Shown here: one piece after another, positions 26,620-34,886 of the stretch
Layout: every line of letters begins with the position of its first letter
Position numbering within the stretch: the stretch's first letter is position 1
From: Hyphomicrobiaceae bacterium
Lineage (GTDB): Bacteria > Pseudomonadota > Alphaproteobacteria > Rhizobiales > Xanthobacteraceae
Direction: 5' to 3'
DNA length: 56,017 bases
NCBI GenBank assembly: GCA_021324465.1
Contig: JAJPJB010000033.1
Span: 1-56,017 of the forward strand
Notes under the pieces: generated by a model
Told to the model about the DNA's origin: nothing
The model's database searches: none
Seen by the model: only the letters and a program-made list of their open reading frames with translations
Made by a program: the position numbers and the translations under genes

Positions 26620-27886
26620 GCCCCAACTTTCATCCAGCGGGGAGTAGAGTTCCAGGTTGATTTGAGCCTTTCTGGGTCGGTGGCGCAACGGGATGGGGCG
26701 CGGAGCCCCCAACACAGCGCAGCGCCTCATCCCGTTGCATTTTGAGGGCGCTGAGTTCGGCGAAGATTGACGGCGCGAGATTATTGAGGCCGCTGTGCGG
26801 TCGCACAGTGTTGTAGTCGTCTTTCCAGGTCAGGAGAGCTGCGCGCGCGTGCGCCAAGGACGTGAACAGCGTCTCGTTGAGCAGTTCGTCGCGCAGCCGG
26901 CCATTGAAGCTCTCGATGAACGCATTCTGCTGCGGCTTGCCAGGTGCGATATAGTGCCATTCGACCCGATGCTCCTGCGCCCATCGCAGCATGGTCATGC
27001 TGGTGAACTCGGTGCCGTTGTCGGAAACGATCATTGCCGGTCGGCCGCGGTGAGCGATCGTGGCATCCAGCTCGCGCGCAACCCGCAAACCGGGCAGCGA
27101 GGTATCGGCGACCAGCGCCAAGCACTCGCGGGTGAAGTCGTCGACGATCGCCAGGACACGGAAGCGGCGCCCGTCGGCCAGCGCATCAGAAAGGAAATCT
27201 AGGCTCAAGCGCTGATTGGGGCCTTGCGGGATCGCCATCGGCGCCCGCGTGCCCACGGTGCGTTTGCGACCGCCCCGCCGCCGCACTTGCAGCCGCTCCT
27301 CGCGGTAGAGCCGGCGCAGCTTCTTGTGGTTCATGGCAATGCCTTCGCGTGCCAACAGGATATGCAGCCGCCGATAGCCGAACCGGCGGCGAATAGCGGC
27401 CAGCTCGCGCAGCCGCTCACGCACCGCTTCATCATCGCGCCGCCGGCTGCAATAGCGGACCGAGGTGCGATCAGCTCCAAGCGTTGAACACGCCCGCCGC
27501 TCGCTGACCTCAAACGCGACACGAAGGTGAGCGACGGCCTCTCGCTTGGCGGCGGGCGTCACCATTTTTTTGTCGCGATATCCTTGAGCATCGCATTGTC
27601 GAGCATCGCCTCGGCCAGAAGCTTCTTCAGCTTGGCGTTCTCGTCTTCCAGCGTCCTCAGGCGCTTGGCGTCGGAGACGTCGAGCCCACCGAACTTGGCC
27701 TTCCACTTGTAGAACGGCGCTCGAGATCCCGTGCTTGCGGCAGACGTCGGCCGTCGTCGCTCCGGCCTCCTGCTCCCGCAAAATCCCGATGATCTGCTCT
27801 TCCGTGAAACGGCTTGCCTTCATGTCCATCCCCCTCAGGGTGATGAACTCCACCCATTTTTGGAGGAGATTATGGGGCTCAGGTCA
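26612..27886 (-). mobile_element. IS3-family insertion sequence (about 1275 bp)
   Basis: The ends are inverted repeats: both start TGACCTGAGCCCCA (14 of 14 identical) and then diverge. Between them lies an IS3-type orfA/orfB set on the minus strand. The expected 3-4 bp target duplication is absent: CTCC precedes the left end and CGTC follows the right end. This suggests deletion next to the element or recombination between copies after insertion. Confidence 0.9.
26630..27829 (-). pseudogene. IS3-family transposase OrfAB with scrambled OrfA
   Basis: The N-terminus MDMKASRFTEEQIIGILREQEAG with CRKHGISSA is the OrfA helix-turn-helix. After 'ISSA' the frame shifts: a two-base loss relative to the usual SSATFYKWK makes the rest of OrfA (FYKWKAKFGGLDV..., a leucine-zipper region) lie in another frame. 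By chance this puts OrfA's start in frame with OrfB, giving one 400-codon frame. OrfB is intact, with the DDE motif seen in LSLDFLSDAL, VSDNGTEFTS and NAFIESFNGRLRDE. The normal -1 slippery run, seven A residues before ATGGTGACG, remains near 27565-27575. The product lacks a proper OrfA middle and is probably inactive. Confidence 0.85.
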
Positions 27887-27997
27887 CGTCGTGCAAACTT
27901 CAACCGTGTCGAGCAATTCTACAGCGTCGGGAAACCGCTGTTCGCGAAGTACATGCGGTTCTCTCAGACCATACCGAAGCGAAGGCTGTTTCTGTGA
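27887..27997 (+). pseudogene. 3' fragment of a gene next to the IS
   Basis: From the right IS end a 36-codon frame, RRANFNRVEQFYSVGKPLFAKYMRFSQ and so on, runs to a TGA. Its composition looks coding, and its stop overlaps the GTG start of the next small gene (GTGA). It could be the tail of the gene interrupted at 26611, but the frames do not join without lost bases, so it may belong to another deleted gene. Confidence 0.45.
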
Positions 27998-28248
27998 TAA
28001 AGTTCGCTGATGTTCTACAGATGCTTGTTTGCTTATTTTCCATCTGTGCTGCCGGTCTGTGGCTTAAGTCGGCTACGATAGAGATTCCAAATCCTACTGA
28101 AAACACGACGTGGGCCGGTACGGGACGCTTCCCGGACGCACTCCGAGCGCAGTCGCGATGGAGCGCGGCAGCGGCAATCTGCGCAGCAATAGCTGCGCTC
28201 ATGCAGGCGGCAGCGTTTGCTTATCCATTCCTTGTCAGCTTGTTTTGA
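27994..28248 (+). CDS. Small two-helix membrane protein (84 aa)
   Basis: Two hydrophobic helices, VLQMLVCLFSICAAGLWL near the N-terminus and SAAAAICAAIAALMQAAAF near the C-terminus, flank a polar loop with NTTWAGTGRFPDALRAQSRW. The GTG start overlaps the upstream stop (GTGA), implying translational coupling with the now-truncated upstream gene. Similar small membrane proteins with a 'GTGRF...ALxxQSRW' loop are widespread hypothetical genes in rhizobia; no function is known. Confidence 0.65.
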   Translation: MIKFADVLQMLVCLFSICAAGLWLKSATIEIPNPTENTTWAGTGRFPDALRAQSRWSAAAAICAAIAALMQAAAFAYPFLVSLF

Positions 28249-28271
28249 AAATTTCAACGTGCCTTCCAACC

Positions 28272-28724
28272 CGCTATCGCCAGGTCTTCCCCGACATGCT
28301 GGATCTTCTGATCATTTGCGTCGATGCGGGGCTCGCGCTTGAGGCCGCTTTCGATCGCATCCGACCGGAAATCGCCAAGCAATGTCGCGAGCTTGGCGCC
28401 AATCTCGACCTGATGGGCGCCGAGATGCGTGCCGGCCGCAGCACGATCGAAGCGCTCGGATCCTTTGCCGGCCGGCTCGGCCTAGACGAAGCCGGCTCTT
28501 TCGTCACTATGTTGCGCCAGTCGCTCGAGCTCGGCAGCGATATCGGCGATTCACTGCGAGTCTTTTCCGAGGAAATGCGCGATCGCCGGCTACTATTGGC
28601 CGAGGAGGCCGCCAACAAGCTGTCGGTGAAGATCGTGCTGCCGCTTGGCCTGTTCATCTTTCCGGTCATTCTGCTGGTGATCATGCTGCCGGTGATCATA
28701 AAGCTGATGTCGGTGTTGCGGTGA
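28272..28724 (+). pseudogene. tadC: C-terminal fragment of TadC (type II/IV secretion F-domain protein)
   Basis: From RYRQVFPDMLDLLIICVDAGLALEAAF to the end (SVKIVLPLGLFIFPVILLVIMLP) the frame matches the T2SSF domain of TadC, an inner-membrane protein of the Flp/Tad pilus machinery. TadC is normally about 300 residues; only the last ~150 remain and no start codon or N-terminal membrane helices precede them. Upstream sequence switches to the small membrane protein, so a deletion or insertion joint lies close to 28260-28272. No tadA, tadB or tadD is present, so this is a relic. Confidence 0.82.
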
Positions 28725-28880
28725 AACGACGCTGGCGCACAGAAATCTCGCCGCTCGATTTTGCCGATGGGTTGACTTGCGGCACATCCGGTCCGATGTC
28801 TGCGGGCGAGCCATCGGAATACCAGGCGCTCATTGCGGTGCTCGTCGCCGCGGTGAGGCCGATCCCGCGCGTGAGCCGGG

Positions 28881-28995
28881 ATTTTCCGATGGCTCGCTCA
28901 GCGATTTTCCGATGGCTCGCTCAGCGAGCACTGAGTCAGCGAGCACTGAGTCAGCGAGCACTGAGTCAGCGAGCACTGAGTCAGCGAGTACTGAG
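28881..28995. repeat. Tandem repeats: 23 bp x 2 running into 15 bp x 5
   Basis: ATTTTCCGATGGCTCGCTCA plus GCG occurs twice in direct contact (28881-28903, 28904-28926). The unit TCAGCGAGCACTGAG then repeats five times (28921-28995), the last with one change (GTACTGAG). The 15-base period keeps reading frame, encoding SQRAL-type repeats on one strand. It lies in the gene-free stretch after the tadC relic. Too short, and without spacers, to be a CRISPR array; probably a slippage-prone minisatellite. Confidence 0.9.
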
Positions 28996-29039
28996 CCTGG
29001 CCGGCGTTGATCGTCCCGCCGGCCGGCAGAGCCGCCACC

Positions 29040-29139
29040 GCGTTTTCCGTTTCAATGGAATCGGAAAACGCTCCCGGGTTTTTCTTTTGTCGCATTTTCT
29101 TACGGAAAGCCGGTACCCACTTTTCCGGAAAATGCTTTA
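29040..29139. repeat. Dispersed palindromic repeat
   Basis: CGTTTTCCG (29041-29049) and CGGAAAACG (29062-29070) form an inverted pair around an AT-richer loop, followed by CCCACTTTTCCGGAAAATGC. The combination is a recognisable intergenic element of Bradyrhizobium-like genomes. The 28725-29143 gap, which lacks any supported gene, consists mainly of this and the preceding tandem repeats. Confidence 0.6.
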
Positions 29140-29143
29140 GACA

Positions 29144-29563
29144 TCAGTGGTGAGCGGAAACGCTTTTTACGCAGCCAGACAACAGCTCGCCGGATGTCGC
29201 ATGGCTGACATCGCCCAGGCTGAGCATGCCGGTCATTCGCTTGCTCTTGTTGATCACCGGCAATCTGCGGACCTGCAGCGCCTCCATATGCTGCACCGCC
29301 TTGGCGAGGTCTTCGTCCTCGCGGCAGCAGTGGATGCCCTCGCTCATCACATCACGCGCGGTGGCACGGCTGGCATCGAAGCCGTCCTGCGCCACGCCTT
29401 TGCAGACGATGTCGCGGTCGGTCACCATGCCGACCAAGCGATCGTCCTCGCCGATCGGGATCGCGCCGATGTCATGCTCGCGCATCAATCTTGCGATTTC
29501 GGCGACCGGGGTTTCCGGGCTGACCCAATCGACGCCCCGGTGCATCGCGTCTTTGACTTTCAT
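29144..29563 (-). CDS. Two-CBS-domain protein
   Basis: A 139-residue protein made only of a Bateman pair. The first CBS domain is MKVKDAMHRGVDWVSPETPVAEIARLM with DIGAIPIGEDDRLVGMVTDRDIV; the second is ATARDVMSEGIHCCREDEDLAKAVQHM with RRLPVINKSKRMTGMLSLGDVSH. Such proteins bind adenine nucleotides and modulate partners, or act in stress sensing. It is free-standing, with an unrelated tail, SGELLSGCVKSVSAHH. ATG 29563 is preceded by a GGAGGTCCC leader, a clear ribosome-binding site. Confidence 0.93.
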   Translation of the reverse strand: MKVKDAMHRGVDWVSPETPVAEIARLMREHDIGAIPIGEDDRLVGMVTDRDIVCKGVAQDGFDASRATARDVMSEGIHCCREDEDLAKAVQHMEALQVRRLPVINKSKRMTGMLSLGDVSHATSGELLSGCVKSVSAHH

Positions 29564-29803
29564 GATGGGACCTCCGTTCTCGGTCCCTCACCCTGCGGCA
29601 CGCAGTATAACACGGATCGATCCGTTCGGCACCGACCATCACGATTTCGCACATAAGAGATTGCGTGCAACGGATCGCTCGCAGATCGCTGCTCGATTGT
29701 TTGCCCGGGCGCGCGGGAGGGTTGCCAGGCGCGCGCGGCGCGCGATCACGTCGATTGGACTTGCGATGGACGTTGCTAGGCCGCCCTTCGAGCGTTTACG
29801 CGT

Positions 29804-30994
29804 TCATCGGTCAATCTCGCCGAAAACGATATCCAGCGAGCCGATGATGGCAGACACGTCCGCGAGCATATGGCCCCGCGACAGAAAATCCATCGCTTGC
29901 AAATGTGCATAGGAAGGCGCGCGGATCTTGCATTTGTACGGACGGTTTGTGCCGTCGGAAACAAGATAGACGCCGAATTCGCCCTTGGGCGCCTCGACCG
30001 CGGCATAGACTTCGCCCTTCGGCACGCGAAAGCCTTCGGTGTAAAGCTTGAAGTGCTCGATCATTGCCTCCATCGATCGTTTCATCACCGCGCGCCGCGG
30101 CGGGACGATCCTATGGTCCTCCACAATGACCGGTCCCTGTCCTTGGGCTGTGCGCAGCCGTTCGATGCACTGCCTCATGATGCGCACCGATTGGCGCATT
30201 TCTTCCATCCGCACCAGATAGCGGTCGTAGCAATCGCCGTGCTTGCCGATCGGAATGTCGAAATCGAGCTCGGCATAGCACTCATAGGGTTGTGCCTTGC
30301 GCAGGTCCCAGGCCGCGCCCGAGCCGCGCACCATGACGCCGGAAAAGCCGCGCACCCAGGCATCTTCAAGTTTGACCACGCCGATACCGACATTGCGCTG
30401 CTTGAAAATGCGGTTCTCGGTGAGCAGCTCCTCCAGGTCGTCACAGAATTGCAGAAACGGGTCGCAGAACGCCCAGATGTCGTCGATCAGGTCCGGCGGA
30501 AGATCTTGATGAACGCCGCCGACGCGAAAGTAATTGGCGTGCATGCGCGCTCCCGACGCGCGCTCGTAAAAGCCCATCAGCTTCTCGCGCTCTTCAAAGC
30601 CCCACAATGGCGGTGTGAGAGCGCCAACGTCCAGGGCTTGCGTCGTGACGTTGAGAAGGTGCGACAGCAGACGCCCGATTTCACAATAGAGGACCCGGAT
30701 CAGTTGGCCGCGCTTTGGCACTTCGATGCCCAAAAGCTTCTCCGCCGCGAGCACGAAAGCGTGCTCCTGATTTATCGGTGCGACGTAATCCAGGCGATCG
30801 AAATATCCGATTGCCTGCAAATAGGTCTTGTGCTCGATCAGCTTTTCGGTGCCGCGATGGAGAAGTCCGATGTGCGGATCGACCCGCTCCACGACTTCGC
30901 CGTCGAGTTCCAGAACAAGGCGCAAGACGCCGTGCGCGGCAGGATGCTGCGGCCCGAAATTGATCGTGAAGTTGCGCCCTAGTTCGTCGGCCAT
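29804..30994 (-). CDS. nuoD: Orphan NADH-quinone oxidoreductase subunit D
   Basis: A full-length 396-residue NuoD (49-kDa subunit of complex I, which lines the quinone pocket with NuoB). Conserved features include [66 protein letters not shown], the [15 protein letters not shown] segment and the end [19 protein letters not shown]. No other nuo gene is nearby, so this is either a second, stand-alone copy or a translocated one. ATG 30994 (MADELG) follows GGAGCCGGTA; ATG 31006 would add four residues. Confidence 0.95.
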   Translation of the reverse strand: MADELGRNFTINFGPQHPAAHGVLRLVLELDGEVVERVDPHIGLLHRGTEKLIEHKTYLQAIGYFDRLDYVAPINQEHAFVLAAEKLLGIEVPKRGQLIRVLYCEIGRLLSHLLNVTTQALDVGALTPPLWGFEEREKLMGFYERASGARMHANYFRVGGVHQDLPPDLIDDIWAFCDPFLQFCDDLEELLTENRIFKQRNVGIGVVKLEDAWVRGFSGVMVRGSGAAWDLRKAQPYECYAELDFDIPIGKHGDCYDRYLVRMEEMRQSVRIMRQCIERLRTAQGQGPVIVEDHRIVPPRRAVMKRSMEAMIEHFKLYTEGFRVPKGEVYAAVEAPKGEFGVYLVSDGTNRPYKCKIRAPSYAHLQAMDFLSRGHMLADVSAIIGSLDIVFGEIDR

Positions 30995-31006
30995 TACCGG
31001 CTCCAT

Positions 31007-31387
31007 GACGGCCTTATAGCCGCACGATCGCGCAGCCGCATTCGGCCAATTGCCGTTCGACGCCGACAAGTTCTTGCAATTCAAGTTCTTGCAATTCAAG
31101 TTCTTGCAATTCGGCGATGTACAGATCCGCCAAGCTTCGCATTTCCAGGTGTTCTCCGTAATGTCGCAAGCGGCGAAAGGAGGCGAGTTCCCGCTGCAGG
31201 CTTAACGAAGCCGCGGTTTGAATGTTTCCGCAAGCCAGTGCCGGCGCTCGTCACTCGGAACGCGCAGCAAATGTCTGGCCATCACTTTTGAGTGAGCCTG
31301 CGGAACCGTCCGCTCAGAAGCCGTTCCGCGCGTTGAGCAAAGGCACGACGACAAATATCGAGAAATATCGAGCGAAAGGAGAGCCGC
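31007..31387. other. Intergenic region upstream of nuoD and the Rieske-FAD gene
   Basis: About 380 bp between two divergent genes. The part next to nuoD holds a tandem repeat and a minus-strand micro-frame (31014-31142, 42 codons) that could encode a leucine-rich coil. The remaining ~240 bp shows no gene or clear promoter; it must contain the start sites of both neighbours. Confidence 0.5.
31068..31112. repeat. Perfect 15-bp tandem repeat x 3
   Basis: AAGTTCTTGCAATTC occurs three times without a change (31068-31082, 31083-31097, 31098-31112). Its length is a multiple of three, and on the minus strand one frame encodes ELQEL repeats inside a possible 42-residue coil ending ten bases before the nuoD leader. 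The exact identity of the copies points to recent expansion. Confidence 0.9.
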
Positions 31388-32932
31388 GTGGCGGAGCAGT
31401 CATCTCAACCAAAGGGTCCCGACCTCACACAAGGCGTGGCGCTCGGCGACATTCCCGACGGCGGGCTGCTCGGCGGACATGTGGGCGACACCGCGGTGCT
31501 TCTTGCCCGGCGCGGCGACGAGCTTTTTGCGGTCCAGGCGATTTGCTCGCATTATGGCGGACCGCTCGCCGAGGGCCTGATGGTCGGCGATACCGTGCGA
31601 TGTCCGTGGCATCATGCGCGGTTCTGCCTGCGCACCGGCGAGGCGATCGGTGCGCCAGCGTTTAACGCGCTGGCCTGCTGGCGCATCGAGAAACAACAGG
31701 GCAGGGTGTTCGTACGCGACAAGATTGCAGCGGACGGGGCAAAGCCGCGCCCGGCGCGAAAGCAGGCCGGCAAGCCGGAGCGCATTGTCATCATCGGCGG
31801 CGGCGCGGCCGGCTTTGCCGCCGCCGAGATGCTGCGGCGGGAGCGGTTCGACGGCAGTCTCACGCTGATTTCCGCCGATGACGAAGCTCCTTACGACCGG
31901 CCCAATTGCTCGAAGGACTATCTTGCCGGAAGCGCCCCCGAGGACTGGATGCCGCTGCGGCCGCCCGAGTTTTACCGGGAGCAATCGATCGAGCTCTTGC
32001 TGCGCACCGAAGCGAGCGCGATTGAGACCAGCAATGGCAAGGTCACGCTTGCGGACGGACGGCAAATTCCATTCGACAAGCTGTTGCTGGCGACCGGCGC
32101 CGAGCCGGTTCGTCTTGAGATTCCCGGCGCGCAGGAGCCGCACGTCCACGTGCTGCGTTCGCTTGGCGACTCACGCGCGGTCATTGCCAAGGCCAAGACC
32201 GCGCGGCATGCCGTCGTGATCGGCGCAAGCTTTATAGGTCTCGAAGTCGCCGCGGCGCTGCGGGCGCGCGCGATTGAAGTCCATGTCGTGGCGCCGGAGC
32301 GGCGGCCGCTCGAACGCGTGCTCGGCGCCCCATTCGGCGATTTCATCAAGCAGATCCACGAAGAGCACGGCGTCGTCTTCCATCTTGAGGAGACGGCCGT
32401 CGCCATTGATGGCACCAATGTCAGGCTCAGAGGCGGGGCGACCCTGCCGGCCGATCTGGTCGTCGTCGGTATCGGCGTGCGGCCACGGCTGCGATTGGCC
32501 GAGCGCGCCGGACTGAAGATCGACCGCGGCGTGGTCGTGGACGCCTATTTGCAAACCAGCGCGCCTAATATTTTTGCCGCCGGTGACATTGCGCGCTGGC
32601 CGGATCCGCATAGCGGCGAGAATCTGCGGATCGAGCACTGGGTGGTGGCCGAGCGCCAGGGCCAGGCCGCGGCGCGCAACATGCTCGGACAAAAGCAGCG
32701 ATTCTCCGATGCGCCCTTCTTTTGGAGCCAGCATTACGACGTGGCGATCAACTATGTCGGGCATGCCGAGCAGTGGGACAATCTCGCCATCGAAGGCGAC
32801 ATCAGCGCACGCGATTGCCTGGTGCGCTATCTCCGCAACGGCAGAGCATTGGCGACGGCGTCGATCTTCAGGGATGTCGACAGCCTTAAAGATGAAGAAT
32901 CCATGGAACACGCAGGCACTGAACACGCTTAG
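31388..32932 (+). CDS. Rieske [2Fe-2S] - FAD/NAD(P) oxidoreductase fusion (514 aa)
   Basis: Residues 1-110 are a Rieske domain with both cluster motifs, C53-S-H55 (AICSHYGGPL) and C72-x-x-H75 (RCPWHHARF). Residues 130-510 are a pyridine-nucleotide-disulphide-type reductase: ERIVIIGGGAAGFAAAEML (FAD), PYDRPNCSKDYL, VVIGASFIGLEVAAAL (NAD(P)H) and the FAAGDIARWPDP second FAD motif. This order is that of AIFM3-like ferredoxin reductases, which pass electrons from NADH to an iron-sulphur partner. No oxygenase or ferredoxin gene is adjacent. Start GTG 31388 follows AAAGGAGAGCC. Confidence 0.93.
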   Translation: MAEQSSQPKGPDLTQGVALGDIPDGGLLGGHVGDTAVLLARRGDELFAVQAICSHYGGPLAEGLMVGDTVRCPWHHARFCLRTGEAIGAPAFNALACWRIEKQQGRVFVRDKIAADGAKPRPARKQAGKPERIVIIGGGAAGFAAAEMLRRERFDGSLTLISADDEAPYDRPNCSKDYLAGSAPEDWMPLRPPEFYREQSIELLLRTEASAIETSNGKVTLADGRQIPFDKLLLATGAEPVRLEIPGAQEPHVHVLRSLGDSRAVIAKAKTARHAVVIGASFIGLEVAAALRARAIEVHVVAPERRPLERVLGAPFGDFIKQIHEEHGVVFHLEETAVAIDGTNVRLRGGATLPADLVVVGIGVRPRLRLAERAGLKIDRGVVVDAYLQTSAPNIFAAGDIARWPDPHSGENLRIEHWVVAERQGQAAARNMLGQKQRFSDAPFFWSQHYDVAINYVGHAEQWDNLAIEGDISARDCLVRYLRNGRALATASIFRDVDSLKDEESMEHAGTEHA

Positions 32933-32978
32933 GCGCGTCGGTCTCTGCCGGTCACAAGGGCGGCAAACTCAGCGAAAG

Positions 32979-34652
32979 CTATTGATGCGCGTATCGCGTC
33001 GGCATGAACGAGGCGGCGAGGGTCTTGGAAAGCACATCGGCACGATGGCGGTGGTGCTCGCCGCTGGCGCGTTCATGGCGACGACCGCCATGGCGTCGCT
33101 CATGATCGTCCGAATGCGCGTCGGACTTTCTGCGCTGAGAGGATCCGCGGTGCTTTTTGACGGCCTGCGCGGCGGCGCTGGTCTCTTTCGACGCAACCGG
33201 CCTCGGCTGTTCAGGCCACTGCACATTCGCACTGTCGTCGGCAACGCCTGAATCGGGCTGGAAGGCGGCAGCGTCCGGCGCGGGCAGGGCGGCCTCGTCG
33301 GACTTCAGAGCATCAGTTGAAAGCGCGGCGGGCTGCGGCCAAGCCGGCTTGACGTGGGGGTTGTCGGCGCTGTTGGGAAGATTGACCTCTCCCGGAATTG
33401 CTGATGCGAGCATGTGCGTCTTCGGCTTCCGCGCCATGGCGATCTGATAAGAGGCCGACGGCACCACCTGCACGATATGGAAGCCGTTGTCCTTGAGCGC
33501 CTTGAGGAGGCCGGGCAGCGCAGCGACCGTCTTTGGATGGATATCGTGCAGCAGCAAAATGCCTTTGCCGCGCGCCTGCAGGCGGCTTAGGGCCAGCGAC
33601 TTGATCTGCTCCGGCGTGATACCATGATGCCAATCGTCGGCCACGACGTCGGAGGAGAAGACGATAAGATGGCGTGCGGCGAGTTCGTTCTCGACGGTGT
33701 CGGAGCGATCGAGGCCGGGCAGCCGGAAGAAGGGCGCGAGATATTTGGTGTCACCGAGCGCTGCGCCGACATCCGAAATGCCAAGATCGATCTGCCGCCG
33801 CATGCGATCGATCGGCAATTCGCCGAAATGCATCGGATGGTCTTCGCTATGCGTGCCAATCGTGTGGCCTTCCTCGTAGATGCGGCGCACCACGGCAGGA
33901 TAGGCGCGCGCCATTTCGCCGACCAGGAAATATGTCGCCTTCACGCATTGGGTGGCGAGAATATCGAGGATCTGGTTGGAATAGGGCGGCAGCGGGCCGT
34001 CATCGAAGGTCAGAACGACCTCTTTGTCGTTCAGCGGCAATGTATCCGGATATTGCATGCGGCCGATCCGCTTGTAGTCGGCCGGATCAATGGCGAGCAC
34101 GCGGCTGGTGCCGAGCGCGTCCGGATTGCCGGGGCAGTTGGCTCTGCCCTGCGTCGCGGCCGCGTTCAGCGGCGCCGTGGCGCCATCCGGTGATTTTGGT
34201 GCCGCGACATCTTGAGTCTTGCCGGCGGTGCCGTCCTGCTGATCAGGGGGCGAGGTGTCTTTGGCCGTATCCTGTGCGTTGTCCTGTGCCTTGGCGGTGT
34301 CGTGGCCGGGTGCGCCCTCCTGCACGGGCGCCGCTGCACCGTCTTGGCCAGGAGCGCGCACGCTGCCGCGCGCGGCCTCCGGCGCCCTGTCCTGGGTCTG
34401 GTCTGGCGCCTCGTCTTGCCAGTTGCTGTCTTGAGCCTTGTTGTCTTCCGCCTTGGCGGTCGCGCTGCCGGGAGCGCGGGATGAGTGGCTGTCCGCCGCG
34501 GCCGCGCCCCGCATGTCTTCGGCGGCGCTATCTTGACGGGCGACCGCCGCGCCATTTTCGGCCCGCGCCGGAACGGCGACGAGCGGCGCCCTCATTAGGG
34601 ACGCACTTATCACTATGGCAGCCGCAGCCAAATAGCATGCAAGCCTTTGCAT
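32979..34652 (-). CDS. Exported polysaccharide deacetylase with long low-complexity flanks (557 aa)
   Basis: After a signal peptide (MQRLACYLAAAAIVISASLMRA) come ~140 disordered residues rich in Ala, Gln, Asp and Lys with irregular AQD repeats. The NodB-type catalytic domain spans ~residues 180-390: VVLTFDDGPLPPYS (metal Asp pair), GHTIGTHSEDHPMHF (metal His pair), FFRLPG and LLLHDIHPKT (catalytic His). The last ~160 residues are again disordered, with a His/Arg-rich tail. Substrates of such enzymes are N- or O-acetyl groups on cell-wall or surface glycans; which one is unknown. It is divergent from the GGDEF-EAL gene. Confidence 0.9.
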   Translation of the reverse strand: MQRLACYLAAAAIVISASLMRAPLVAVPARAENGAAVARQDSAAEDMRGAAAADSHSSRAPGSATAKAEDNKAQDSNWQDEAPDQTQDRAPEAARGSVRAPGQDGAAAPVQEGAPGHDTAKAQDNAQDTAKDTSPPDQQDGTAGKTQDVAAPKSPDGATAPLNAAATQGRANCPGNPDALGTSRVLAIDPADYKRIGRMQYPDTLPLNDKEVVLTFDDGPLPPYSNQILDILATQCVKATYFLVGEMARAYPAVVRRIYEEGHTIGTHSEDHPMHFGELPIDRMRRQIDLGISDVGAALGDTKYLAPFFRLPGLDRSDTVENELAARHLIVFSSDVVADDWHHGITPEQIKSLALSRLQARGKGILLLHDIHPKTVAALPGLLKALKDNGFHIVQVVPSASYQIAMARKPKTHMLASAIPGEVNLPNSADNPHVKPAWPQPAALSTDALKSDEAALPAPDAAAFQPDSGVADDSANVQWPEQPRPVASKETSAAAQAVKKHRGSSQRRKSDAHSDDHERRHGGRRHERASGEHHRHRADVLSKTLAASFMPTRYAHQ

Positions 34653-34712
34653 CCGGCAACCCTTGCAACGCGGCGATTTTCGCCGGCAACACCTGTTCTC
34701 GCGCTAGTTACT

Positions 34713-34728
34713 GGTAACCTTGGTTAAC
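34713..34728. promoter_or_regulatory. Imperfect palindrome, possible CtrA-like site
   Basis: GGTAACCTTGGTTAAC lies about 60 bp upstream of the polysaccharide deacetylase start and 160 bp before the GGDEF-EAL start. Its complement reads GTTAACCAAGGTTACC, with a TTAACC half-site, but spacing to the second half is six rather than seven. It may be a control site for the divergent pair; the assignment is weak. Confidence 0.25.
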
Positions 34729-34886
34729 AGAGCGTGAACGGACCTCGTCATGTGCTGCGGCAAATTGTTGATAACGAGTGCAAAAATGCCACGCTCCGGC
34801 GAATTTGCCGCGGTTTGACCCTTTCCTCGGCGTTAATCCCCGCCGCCTAAGCTTCGTCCCCGCAATTGTTGGTGCGTGGGGTGGGA

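Noticed and set aside
25927-28260. Integrative element with att repeats at tRNA-Leu
   Set aside because: No second copy of the tRNA 3' end and no integrase gene were seen; the patch is described only as eroded, less GC-rich DNA.
28921-28995. Regular 15-bp repeats considered as a CRISPR array
   Set aside because: There are no spacers, the unit is far too short, the copies abut directly, and no cas gene is nearby.
28382-29140. A 252-codon plus-strand frame through the tadC relic and tandem repeats
   Set aside because: The first part is out of frame with tadC and the rest is repeat and palindrome translation; no conserved segment.
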